64,000 nucleotides of DNA, taken from contig JAFQCA010000021.1 of the NCBI GenBank assembly GCA_017399485.1, positions 62,001 to 126,000 on the forward strand, read 5' to 3'. The position numbers were made by a program, and so were the translations under genes. This DNA comes from Alistipes sp. (GTDB lineage Bacteria; Bacteroidota; Bacteroidia; Bacteroidales; Rikenellaceae). Below the pieces are notes generated by a model that was not told the origin of the DNA, made no database searches, and was given only the letters and a program-made list of their open reading frames with translations. Below, piece by piece: positions 29,501-36,798 of the stretch (position 1 is its first letter; the number at the start of each line of letters is the position of its first letter).

Positions 29501-29685
29501 GAGTGATGATACGCGGCAAAAGGGCTATCGTTGTAGATTACAAATTTGGCGTCGAGAAGAACAGACGTTACACCAAACAGATGGCTGAATATATGCGATT
29601 ATTGCAGAAGATGGGCTACACAGAGACTCAAGGTTATGTATGGTATCTGACATTGGGCGAATTAGAAGAGGTTAAAATCGAATAA
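26566..29685 (+). CDS. addA: AddA-like UvrD/Rep helicase-nuclease
   Basis: A 1039-aa SF1A helicase. Walker A is SASAGSGKT (residues 7-15), then FTNKATEEM, Walker B DEFQDTSAKEW near 391, VGDVKQSIYRWRGGD near 417, TIHKAKGLE near 714 and LLYVALTRACEALYV near 796. The C-terminal PD-(D/E)XK nuclease motif is VVDYKFG near 1000. It unwinds and cuts DNA from double-strand ends. The partner is encoded 5 bp upstream. Confidence 0.94.
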   Translation: MRAKILSASAGSGKTYRLAYKYVHDTIKYFYEKPYLYRAILAVTFTNKATEEMKSRILKEINDIVQSPAKSSYLKDLKRDTALTEQEIISRAKGILSRILHDYSRFTILTIDKFFQRILRAFIKELGIDLNYNIELETSSILARSTDALIDDITTNEELQRWILDFAQENFDNNSSWDIRRNILALGGELFKESNKHTILNATAKEDLQRIITHADKRVSQIKTKIQEIGRKAMDVIRGAGVAIEDFSYNNTGVAGYLNKIAQGDICYPNTRTINIVASGKWSKKTDAQALVPTLQPMYEELCDLLENNKRLLTTLPQIKKRFRSYALLQDIYRKVLNLCNEEGIMLLSETKYILSRFVIDNDAPFIYEKTGNRFERFMIDEFQDTSAKEWSNFVPLLQNAMAQSEDTSVLIVGDVKQSIYRWRGGDWRILQQGVSAALGAENTTLEIMSNNYRSLRNVVEFNNMAIDNIVSNCNEELNQTLDEALANGNISKECHKELYNTLRNAYEGHQQTAQSKAAYDGYICVERYEETPPIVECIESVIARGYSYSDIMILHRSGKDGANTANTLLEYKRLTNAPFNIMTQDSLVIGNSDICNFVIALMRMSQNPTDMISQAIINQYLGRDFDESLTEEEYKGLAYISQLTPEQAFEHIVMRYELNTRREEIAYLQALHQQVVSFCASKVADIQLFLKEWDESGSSEALVVEKGESTIELTTIHKAKGLERKVIIIPSCSWALKPMSRSTIWATPSDGNEKDELADIGRFPVSYEDALCDSIYHDDYHRELVYSYVDNINLLYVALTRACEALYVFIPQKSKSSIGARLWNALQSEATEEESRIEYGTPHPPVSRGEQTQNQLDTESRLLEEYPTSDITSSLKLSLERYFDNDQNQEASTNRRLGILMHSIMCEATNAESVIENIDLALKAGKINEEQAEELKAVIKREFSRECVAEWFNEEWDSIRNENDIICQEIIGTRRPDRVMIRGKRAIVVDYKFGVEKNRRYTKQMAEYMRLLQKMGYTETQGYVWYLTLGELEEVKIE

Positions 29686-29692
29686 AATTTAC

Positions 29693-29700
29693 TAACTTTG
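29693..29700 (+). promoter_or_regulatory. -7 box of the ABC exporter/kinase/peptidase cassette
   Basis: TAACTTTG matches the consensus and lies 39 bases before the ATG at 29740, giving the cassette its own promoter separate from addAB. Confidence 0.6.
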
Positions 29701-29739
29701 TAGACGCTCAACATCGCAACGGGCAAACAGGAAGAAGAT

Positions 29740-31443
29740 ATGTTAAAAAAGATTATGGCAATAATACCCCCGAAATACTATGGGCGAGGGGTGACGGTGG
29801 CAGTAACACTATTGCTACGTGCTATACTTAACTTTTTTGGCATCACGTTATTCATCCCGTTGTTGATGTTAATCTTGGAGAGTGATTCCGTACATCAAAA
29901 CGAGCAGTTGCAGATGTTATACGACACTCTCGGATGCACAAACGACACTCAATTCACCATAATCATAGCCGCAGGCATAGTTTTGACCATAGCCGTAAAA
30001 AACATCATTGCATTATGGCTATTTCGTTATGAACGCGACTACACCTACTCGCTTTATCGCGCCCTATCGCGCCGCTTGTACATAGATTATTACAACAGAG
30101 GTCTTGCTTTTGTCAATCAACACAACTCTGCCGAATTATCGCGAAACATAAACTTCGTATGCCTAAATTTTGTAACAGGCATATTAAAGCCCATAGCAAC
30201 ACTATGTAGCGAATTTATTTTGTTTGTGTTAATCATTGTGTCGCTTGCCATTCTAAATATAGAGGCGGCATCATTGCTGATTGTAATATTCATACCTATT
30301 GTTTGGTTATATTACAACTCTATTCGCCGTAGATTGAACACATACGGCAAAGCCGAAAATGAGGCACACAGAATTAGATTCAAAAACGTCACGGAGAGTT
30401 TCAAAGGGTATGCCGACATAGAGATTAACAACGCTTTCCCGCAGATGCTCTCGATATTTGACGATTCGACAGATAGGCTCATTGCAATGCGCAAAAAGAA
30501 TGCAATGTTAGCGGCAGCACCTCAGAGCATAACAGAGACGACCTTAGCCGCAGGAATGGCCTCGCTGGTTATAATAGGTGCATACCTGCCGCAAGGCAAT
30601 ATTGGGTTGCTATTCGGCATATTCGCAGTGGCAGCCGTACGTCTAATGCCCTCAGTACGGAGCATCTTATCGGCTTTTACTGCAATTCGTTATAATCGTT
30701 ACACGCTGGATACTCTATCAGGCAACAAGAACGATAGTGCAATGGAACAGGTCGATGAGCGACTACATCTGCAAGAGAAGATTGAATTAAACAACATATC
30801 GTTTGAATATGACAGCCATAGCGAAGGGACTCCAACGAGGGTTATAAACAGCCTATCGCTTACTATCCGACGAGGTGAGAGATTGGGCATAAAAGGCGCA
30901 TCAGGTGCGGGCAAGAGTACATTAATGAACTTAATGCTGGGACTTTATAGCCCCACAAGTGGAGAGATTAGAATTGACGGCGTGAGATTAGACGACACCA
31001 CACGTCGCAAATGGCAAAACTCGATAGGTTATGTACCCCAGAATGTGTTTATTGCAGATTCAACTTTAGCCGAAAACATAGCGCTTGGCGTTGATGCACA
31101 AAAGATAGACCGCAAACGAGTTGGAAAGGTCTTGGAGATGGCAAGCCTAACTAAATTCGCCAAAGGGCTCGCACAAGGCATAGACACTCAAGTTGGAGAG
31201 TTGGGATGCCGCGTATCAGGCGGAGAACGTCAAAGAATAGGTATAGCAAGGGCATTATACCGCCAACCCGACATACTCTTCTTCGACGAGGCTACATCGG
31301 CTCTGGACAAAGATACCGAGAGCAGTGTAAATCACGCCATAGAGAGTCTATCGACAAATAACAGAGAATTAACTATAGTGGTCATAGCACACCGTGATAC
31401 ATCACTCGAATATTGTGACCGCATTATCAACATCGGAGAATAA
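29740..31443 (+). CDS. ABC exporter, fused membrane and ATPase domains
   Basis: A 567-aa protein of half-transporter type. Six membrane helices span about residues 15-300. The ATPase has Walker A GASGAGKST near 386, signature VSGGERQRIG near 489, Walker B ILFFDEATSALD near 509 and the switch His in IAHRD. There is no N-terminal C39 peptidase domain. It opens a cassette with an HPr-kinase-like protein and an S24/S26 peptidase, which suggests export of a small modified peptide or lipid-linked product (inference). The next gene starts directly after its stop codon. Confidence 0.93.
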   Translation: MLKKIMAIIPPKYYGRGVTVAVTLLLRAILNFFGITLFIPLLMLILESDSVHQNEQLQMLYDTLGCTNDTQFTIIIAAGIVLTIAVKNIIALWLFRYERDYTYSLYRALSRRLYIDYYNRGLAFVNQHNSAELSRNINFVCLNFVTGILKPIATLCSEFILFVLIIVSLAILNIEAASLLIVIFIPIVWLYYNSIRRRLNTYGKAENEAHRIRFKNVTESFKGYADIEINNAFPQMLSIFDDSTDRLIAMRKKNAMLAAAPQSITETTLAAGMASLVIIGAYLPQGNIGLLFGIFAVAAVRLMPSVRSILSAFTAIRYNRYTLDTLSGNKNDSAMEQVDERLHLQEKIELNNISFEYDSHSEGTPTRVINSLSLTIRRGERLGIKGASGAGKSTLMNLMLGLYSPTSGEIRIDGVRLDDTTRRKWQNSIGYVPQNVFIADSTLAENIALGVDAQKIDRKRVGKVLEMASLTKFAKGLAQGIDTQVGELGCRVSGGERQRIGIARALYRQPDILFFDEATSALDKDTESSVNHAIESLSTNNRELTIVVIAHRDTSLEYCDRIINIGE

Positions 31444-32334
31444 ATGGAGTCGTGCAGAGATTACATAATTGCAGATAATCGCATAAGGGTTTACGGGCCT
31501 AAGGCCGATATAGCAGCGGCTGGTGTTAAAAGTTTTGAGCCTTTTGCAGCAGATTATGACGCTTCGAAGAAGCCTATTGTTGAGATATATACAGGGCAGA
31601 AGATTAGAGCAGGAGAGTTAGAGAGCAACTCTCTCACCGAATTTGACTTCGAGGAGGGGCAGGCTCGGTGTCGATTTGGGCGTACCGAAACGCACTACAC
31701 GTTCAGCATCGAGAACGAGATATCGCAACCATTACATCTGATTTATGAGCGAGCAACCGACAATGCGTATTGCAATGTGGGTTTTGACAGCGAATACAAT
31801 CCGTCGTTCCTACGCTTTGGAATGTGGTTTGCCATAGGATTAGCTGCCTCAAAACACCATACGGCAGCAATTCACTCTTCGGTCATCGTAGCCAACAACG
31901 AAGCCATAATGTTCTTGGGCGAATCGGGAACAGGCAAGAGTACCCACACAAGGCTTTGGAGAGAGAATATTGAGGGCGCTACGCTACTAAATGACGACAG
32001 TCCGTTTTTGCGTATAATGGAGGGTAAAGCCATAGTATATGGTTCACCCTGGAGCGGCAAGACTCCCTGCTACAAGAGTGAATCATACCCCCTGCGAGCC
32101 ATCGTGCGATTAAGTCAGGCGCCACATAATGCCATACGCAGGCTACGTGGAGCGCAAGCCATAGGTGCTTTACTGCCATCAATGCCACCTGCTTTTGCAT
32201 TTGACGAAGAATTGGAGGAGAGAATGATAGATATCTTGTCGGCCACGATGACCGATGTAGCCTTATATCATCTGGAGTGCCTACCCAATTCGGAGGCTGC
32301 ACACCTATCATATAATACCGTTTTCGGATTATGA
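31444..32334 (+). CDS. HPr kinase/phosphorylase-like protein
   Basis: A 296-aa protein whose ATG immediately follows the upstream TAA. The P-loop GESGTGKST is at residues 159-167. The segment HSSVIVANNEAIMFLG precedes it, LLNDDSPF lies near 181-188 and a second glycine-rich turn GSPWSGKT at 200-207. This is the HprK/PEP-carboxykinase-like fold found in peptide-biosynthesis clusters (for example PsmK/ThcoK-type lasso-peptide kinases), not classical HprK, which has a different N-terminal domain. The phosphate acceptor is unknown. It overlaps the next gene by 4 bp. Confidence 0.85.
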   Translation: MESCRDYIIADNRIRVYGPKADIAAAGVKSFEPFAADYDASKKPIVEIYTGQKIRAGELESNSLTEFDFEEGQARCRFGRTETHYTFSIENEISQPLHLIYERATDNAYCNVGFDSEYNPSFLRFGMWFAIGLAASKHHTAAIHSSVIVANNEAIMFLGESGTGKSTHTRLWRENIEGATLLNDDSPFLRIMEGKAIVYGSPWSGKTPCYKSESYPLRAIVRLSQAPHNAIRRLRGAQAIGALLPSMPPAFAFDEELEERMIDILSATMTDVALYHLECLPNSEAAHLSYNTVFGL

Positions 32335-32786
32335 AGTTAGAATTACGTAACGACATATTTTTCACCGAAGTAGAGCGGTTGATAAGCGAGGGGCAAAGTG
32401 TAACTATTCCCGTCAAAGGGTTCAGTATGCGGCCAATGATGCGCAGCGGAAAGGATAAGGTAATACTTACTGCGCACTCCGACAGAGCGATTAAACAAGG
32501 GGCTGTGATGCTATTCCGCCATAACGGGCATCACATTATGCACCGCATCGTTAAAATCGAAGGAGAAAACATCACCTTTGCCGGAGATGGCAACTACAAC
32601 AAAACGGAGCAGGCTACCAGAGATGATATTGTCGCAACGGTGACAGCCATTATAAGGCCATCAGGGCGCATAATATCGCTCGACAGTCGGAGGTGGAGGA
32701 TATACTCGACTTTATGGCTGGCGTTGCCGAGAATAGTGAGAAGATTTATATTAGGATTAACAAACAAATTAAAATTATGGATATAA
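32331..32786 (+). CDS. S24/S26-family (signal peptidase I-like) protein
   Basis: A 151-aa protein with the conserved nucleophile region GFSMRPMM (Ser at residue 32), a beta-rich core and a general-base-like HRIV (His 71), as in the His-containing ER/archaeal type. A hydrophobic C-terminal stretch (128-145) may tether it to the membrane. Peptidases of this group next to HprK-like kinases and ABC exporters occur in ribosomally made peptide clusters. No precursor gene or PqqD-like protein is present here. Confidence 0.83.
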   Translation: MKLELRNDIFFTEVERLISEGQSVTIPVKGFSMRPMMRSGKDKVILTAHSDRAIKQGAVMLFRHNGHHIMHRIVKIEGENITFAGDGNYNKTEQATRDDIVATVTAIIRPSGRIISLDSRRWRIYSTLWLALPRIVRRFILGLTNKLKLWI

Positions 32787-33256
32787 GAATAGGGCAAGGT
32801 TATGACGTACACGCGCTTGGCGATGGTCTGCGTCTGGTATTGGGCGGAGTAGAGATTGCGCACACAAAAGGGTGTATAGCCCACTCGGATGGAGATGTAG
32901 CGATACACGCTATATGCGACGCCTTATTGGGCACTTTGGCGTTGGGTGATATAGGAAAATTGTTCCCCGACACCGATGCCGCATATAAAGGCATTGACTC
33001 AAAAATCCTTCTGCACAAGGTCTGTGATGAGATATACTCTCGCGGTTATAAAATATCGAATATAGATTGTACAATCGCTATGCAACGCCCCAAATTGCGT
33101 CCTCACATAGACACTATGCGCGAAGTGCTGGCCCGCGAGATGGGCATTACGCCAGACCGTGTATCAATTAAAGCAACGACTACCGAGCGACTGGGATTTG
33201 AAGGCCGCGAAGAGGGAGTGTCGGCCTATGCCGTAGCACTTGTATGCAAAGAGTAA
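32777..33256 (+). CDS. ispF: 2-C-methyl-D-erythritol 2,4-cyclodiphosphate synthase
   Basis: The start is ATG 32777 (MDIRIGQGYDVHALG), giving 159 aa, the usual length. It overlaps the S24/S26 peptidase gene by 10 bp, so the two are coupled. Zinc and active-site residues lie in GYDVH and HSDGDVAIHA. The C-terminal TTERLGFEGREEG is typical. It makes the cyclic diphosphate of the MEP isoprenoid pathway in the cytoplasm. Why it closes an exporter cassette is not clear. Confidence 0.98.
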   Translation: MDIRIGQGYDVHALGDGLRLVLGGVEIAHTKGCIAHSDGDVAIHAICDALLGTLALGDIGKLFPDTDAAYKGIDSKILLHKVCDEIYSRGYKISNIDCTIAMQRPKLRPHIDTMREVLAREMGITPDRVSIKATTTERLGFEGREEGVSAYAVALVCKE

Positions 33257-33359
33257 AGATATATGGATTGTTTCTGTAGATAAATAGAATTGCAAAAAAC
33301 GATTTTAATGACGTAGCGGATAAAAAATCGCATAAAATCGAAAAAAAATTGCTTTTTTC

Positions 33360-33390
33360 TTTGCAGAATAGAAATAATATTCTACTTTTG
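33360..33390 (+). promoter_or_regulatory. Promoter of tRNA-Gln
   Basis: TTTG at 33360-33363 is followed after 19 bases by TACTTTTG at 33383-33390, 28 bases before the tRNA. Confidence 0.75.
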
Positions 33391-33418
33391 CGGTGTCAAA
33401 AATGACAACAATCCAGAT

Positions 33419-33489
33419 TGGGCTATGGTGTAATGGTAACACTACAGATTCTGGTCCTGTCATTCCAGGTTCGAATCCTGGTAGCCCAA
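33419..33489 (+). tRNA. tRNA-Gln (anticodon CTG)
   Basis: Acceptor arms TGGGCTA and TAGCCCA pair, the D arm is GTG...CAC and the T arm CCAGG/CCTGG has the TTCGAAT loop. The anticodon loop TTCTGGT puts CTG at 33451-33453. One A-C mismatch lies at the base of the anticodon stem. The discriminator base is A, and CCA is not encoded. Confidence 0.92.
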
Positions 33490-33490
33490 C

Positions 33491-33523
33491 AAAACCGTCC
33501 GATAAATATCGCGACGGTTTTTT
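33491..33523 (+). terminator. Terminator of tRNA-Gln
   Basis: AAAACCGTC and GACGGTTTT form the outer stem, CGATA/TATCG the inner part, and a T run follows. Confidence 0.88.
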
Positions 33524-33576
33524 GTTTATATTCATAACCACCCCAGCCCAAAGAAATAACAACAAGATAAAGAAGC

Positions 33577-33613
33577 AAAAAAAATACCCGCCTGATTATT
33601 GCAAGCGGGTATT
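33577..33613 (-). terminator. Terminator of the GH43/M3 operon
   Basis: AATACCCGC (33583-33591) pairs with GCGGGTATT (33605-33613) around a 13-base loop. On the minus strand the stem leads into a T run (the A run at 33577-33584). Confidence 0.85.
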
Positions 33614-33635
33614 ATGATTTGGTCTATGATAAACT

Positions 33636-34607
33636 CTACAACTTATCCTTCTTAACACCTTCGTGAGTCATTACAACGGGAAGGATGTCACCATTCTCAT
33701 CGAAATGCATCTCCTCGATACAAGTGACGCGATTATCGCGTTTATTCGAATCGATAGGACGACGGTGGTAGATAATATAGTATTTATCGCTACGCTTATT
33801 ATAAACGACAGAGTGGTGGCCTGCTCCGCGAGCAACCTTATCGTCTTGCTGCAAGATAACACCGCGACGCTCAAACGGTCCAAACGGAGAATCCGAGATA
33901 GCGTAAGCAACCTTATAGTTAGGGCCTGTCCAGCCACCCTCCGACCACATAAAGTAGTACTTACCATCGCGGATAAACATAAATGGGCCCTCGACATAGT
34001 TCTTCGGGGTTATCTCCTTATAGAGCGTACCATCCTCAAATGGCACAATACTCTTGAAATCGTCGGCCAACTTAACCACATTACAGTGGCTCCAGCCACC
34101 ATAATACATATAATATGAGCCATCCTTATCCTTGAAGACATATTGGTCGATAGGCTGTGCGCCATTCACAATCTCACCAATCAACGGCTTACCCAACAAA
34201 TCCTTAAACGGGCCTGCGGGATTATCGGCAACGGCAACACCGATACCGCCAATCTCACCCTCGTGAACATCGTTGGCGCCAAAGAAGAGATAATACTTAC
34301 CATCCTTCTCCACCGCAGCAGGAGCCCACAAGGCCAGACGTAACCACTTAATGCTTGAATTGTCGATAATACGCTCGTGCTTTACCCACGTCACCAAATC
34401 CTTAGATGAGAAACAGTCAAGGTGCAACTGCTGCTCAAACGGGGCTGAGAAGGTGGGATAAATCCAATAAGTCTTACCAAATACAACGCCCTCAGGGTCA
34501 GCATAGTCACCCTCAAAAAGAGGATTACCTGACATCTTCTGACCATAAGCAGTTGCAGTGGCTACAAGAGCCACCGCAACAAAAATATATTTAACGATTG
34601 ATTTCAT
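33636..34607 (-). CDS. Glycoside hydrolase family 43-like enzyme
   Basis: The start is ATG 34607; a GTG start at 34616 is less likely. The 323-aa precursor has a signal peptide ending near AYGQ. The five-bladed propeller signature is visible: the catalytic-base Asp in GDYADPEG, the pKa-tuning Asp in PIDQYVF and the general acid Glu in YVEGPFMF. The family acts on alpha-arabinosides, beta-xylosides or related galactosides; the substrate here cannot be read. It is secreted to the periplasm or outside. It follows the second M3 peptidase by 12 bp and may be cotranscribed. Confidence 0.88.
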   Translation of the reverse strand: MKSIVKYIFVAVALVATATAYGQKMSGNPLFEGDYADPEGVVFGKTYWIYPTFSAPFEQQLHLDCFSSKDLVTWVKHERIIDNSSIKWLRLALWAPAAVEKDGKYYLFFGANDVHEGEIGGIGVAVADNPAGPFKDLLGKPLIGEIVNGAQPIDQYVFKDKDGSYYMYYGGWSHCNVVKLADDFKSIVPFEDGTLYKEITPKNYVEGPFMFIRDGKYYFMWSEGGWTGPNYKVAYAISDSPFGPFERRGVILQQDDKVARGAGHHSVVYNKRSDKYYIIYHRRPIDSNKRDNRVTCIEEMHFDENGDILPVVMTHEGVKKDKL

Positions 34608-34619
34608 ACTCAACACATA

Positions 34620-36743
34620 TTATTTAAGGCCCATAGACTCAACCAAAGCCTTTGTTTCGGGCTTGTGGCCACGGAACTCCACATAAATATCCATAGGATG
34701 GCGCTGTCCACCCTGCTCCAACAGATGGCGGAACGACTTTGCGGTAGGTGCATCGAAGATACCCTTCTCCTTGAAGAGCGAGAAGGCATCGGCAGCCAAT
34801 ACCTCAGCCCACTTATAACCATAATAACCCGCAGCATATCCGCCTGAGAAGATATGTGTAAACGAGGGGCTCATAGCCGTACCTTCAACCCAAGGGGTAA
34901 CCTGAACTGACGACATTGCCTCCTTCTCGAAGGGCTCTATCTCGCCCGTATAAGGTTGTTTCAAGGTATGCCAAGCCATATCTGACAAACCAAACGATAG
35001 TTGGCGCACATTGCTATAAGCAGCCAAATAGTTCTTGGCATCGACAATCTTCTGAACCAACTCGGCAGGAATAGGCTCGCCTGTCTGATAATGAACGGCC
35101 CACATATCCAGATACTCCTTCTCTACGGCCCAATTCTCCAAAATCTGCGACGGCAACTCAACAAAGTCACGATATACGCTGGTTCCATTCATAGACTCAT
35201 ACTCACCTTTGGCCAACATACCGTGCAGAGCGTGACCAAACTCGTGAAGGAAAGTGGTAAACTCATCAAATGTAAGCAACGAGGGGGTAGTCTCTGTCGG
35301 CTTAGTAAAATTCATCACAAGCGACACCAAAGGACGAGTCTCGACGCCTTCAATCACCTTTGTACCTCTAAACTCTGTCATCCACGCACCAGAACGCTTT
35401 GACTCGCGGGGGAAGAAATCGAGATAGAGGACCGAGAGCAACTCTTCTTTGCCATCAGTTGTATCGTAAACCTCATAAGCGGTAACATCGGGATGATATA
35501 CTGCAATATCCTTATTGGGAACAAACTTCAGGCCGTACAACTTCTCGGCAACCATAAATACACCCTTGATTACATTGTCCAACTTGAGGTAAGGCTTTAC
35601 CTGCTCGTCATCCAATGCATACTTCTCCATCTTGTACTTCTCGGTATAATATGCCCAATCCCACGGCATAACATCACCCTTCAAGCCCTTTGATGCAGCA
35701 TACTCGTTAATCATCGAGTAATCTTTCTTGGCATACTCCACTGTGGCATCACGCAACTCGGCCAAGAAACTATTTACCGCAGGGGCTGTCTCGGCCATAC
35801 GCTCCTCCAATACATAGTCGGCATAGGTTTCGTATCCCAACAGGTTTGCAATCTTCAAGCGCAGCGATGTGATATTGCGGATAATATCGGAGTTATCGTA
35901 CTTACCGCCCAACGCGCGAGTATTATATGCACGATACAACTGCTCCTTAATGTCACGCTGCGAAGAGTAGGTCATAAATGGAATATAACTCGGAGCCTTC
36001 AATGTAACGGTCCAACCATTTTCGCCACGAGCCTTGGCATCGGCTGCCAACGACTCCTTAACAAAAGCGGGTAACTCGGCAACCTTAGAGGCTGATGTGA
36101 TATTGATAGCAAAATCGTTGGTTGCTGACAGCGAGTTCTGGCCAAAAAGAAGTTCTGCCTCAGAGAGTTCAGATGTATATTTACGGTACGCCTCCTTATC
36201 CTCATCCGACAGTGCTGCACCCGAACGAGAGAAACTCTTATAGGTATCCTCCAAAAGTTTGATATCAACATCCGACAGACCGCGACGCGAGCCCTCATAA
36301 ACGGCCTTCACGCGCTCAAAGAGTTGCGGATTAAGGGCAATATCATTGCTCAACTCTGTCATCTTGGGCTGAATACGCAATGCTATGGCATCCATCTCAT
36401 CAGAGGTATCAGCCTCGCGCAAATTATAGAAAATACCAGCAATACGGCCCAGCAAAGCACCCTGACGCTCCATAGCCACGATTGTATTCTTAAACGTAGG
36501 TTTGGCGGGATTATTCACAATAGCGTCAATCTCGGCACGTGACACCGCGATAGCAGTCTCGAATGCGGGCTCATAATCGGTAATCTTAATCTTATCGAAC
36601 GGCGGTGTAGCATAGGGAGTATCCCACTCTGCCAACAACGGGTTCGAAGTGTCAATTTCGGGCAGCACGGCAACGGGCATAGAATCGCCAGCGCAACCTG
36701 CTACCAATGCACTGAAAGTCATCATCAATAATACTTTTTTCAT
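34620..36743 (-). CDS. M3-family metallopeptidase (Dcp/oligopeptidase-like), lipoprotein
   Basis: A 707-aa protein with a lipoprotein signal (Cys in VAGCAGD near residue 17) and the zinc motif FLHEFGHALH near residue 485. Thimet/dipeptidyl carboxypeptidase-type proteases cut short peptides, usually C-terminal dipeptides. The lipid anchor places it in the periplasm or on the cell surface. It lies 55 bp after a paralog and shares its layout, so tandem duplication is likely. Confidence 0.93.
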   Translation of the reverse strand: MKKVLLMMTFSALVAGCAGDSMPVAVLPEIDTSNPLLAEWDTPYATPPFDKIKITDYEPAFETAIAVSRAEIDAIVNNPAKPTFKNTIVAMERQGALLGRIAGIFYNLREADTSDEMDAIALRIQPKMTELSNDIALNPQLFERVKAVYEGSRRGLSDVDIKLLEDTYKSFSRSGAALSDEDKEAYRKYTSELSEAELLFGQNSLSATNDFAINITSASKVAELPAFVKESLAADAKARGENGWTVTLKAPSYIPFMTYSSQRDIKEQLYRAYNTRALGGKYDNSDIIRNITSLRLKIANLLGYETYADYVLEERMAETAPAVNSFLAELRDATVEYAKKDYSMINEYAASKGLKGDVMPWDWAYYTEKYKMEKYALDDEQVKPYLKLDNVIKGVFMVAEKLYGLKFVPNKDIAVYHPDVTAYEVYDTTDGKEELLSVLYLDFFPRESKRSGAWMTEFRGTKVIEGVETRPLVSLVMNFTKPTETTPSLLTFDEFTTFLHEFGHALHGMLAKGEYESMNGTSVYRDFVELPSQILENWAVEKEYLDMWAVHYQTGEPIPAELVQKIVDAKNYLAAYSNVRQLSFGLSDMAWHTLKQPYTGEIEPFEKEAMSSVQVTPWVEGTAMSPSFTHIFSGGYAAGYYGYKWAEVLAADAFSLFKEKGIFDAPTAKSFRHLLEQGGQRHPMDIYVEFRGHKPETKALVESMGLK

Positions 36744-36798
36744 AATTTTTATTTCGTTTTGGTTTTTTCATTAAATTTGGATTATGCTCTCGGCTTAC

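Noticed and set aside
31444-32334. Classical HPr kinase/phosphorylase for carbon regulation
   Set aside because: The N-terminal half does not look like the HprK domain, and no HPr/PTS gene is nearby; the context fits peptide-cluster kinases better.
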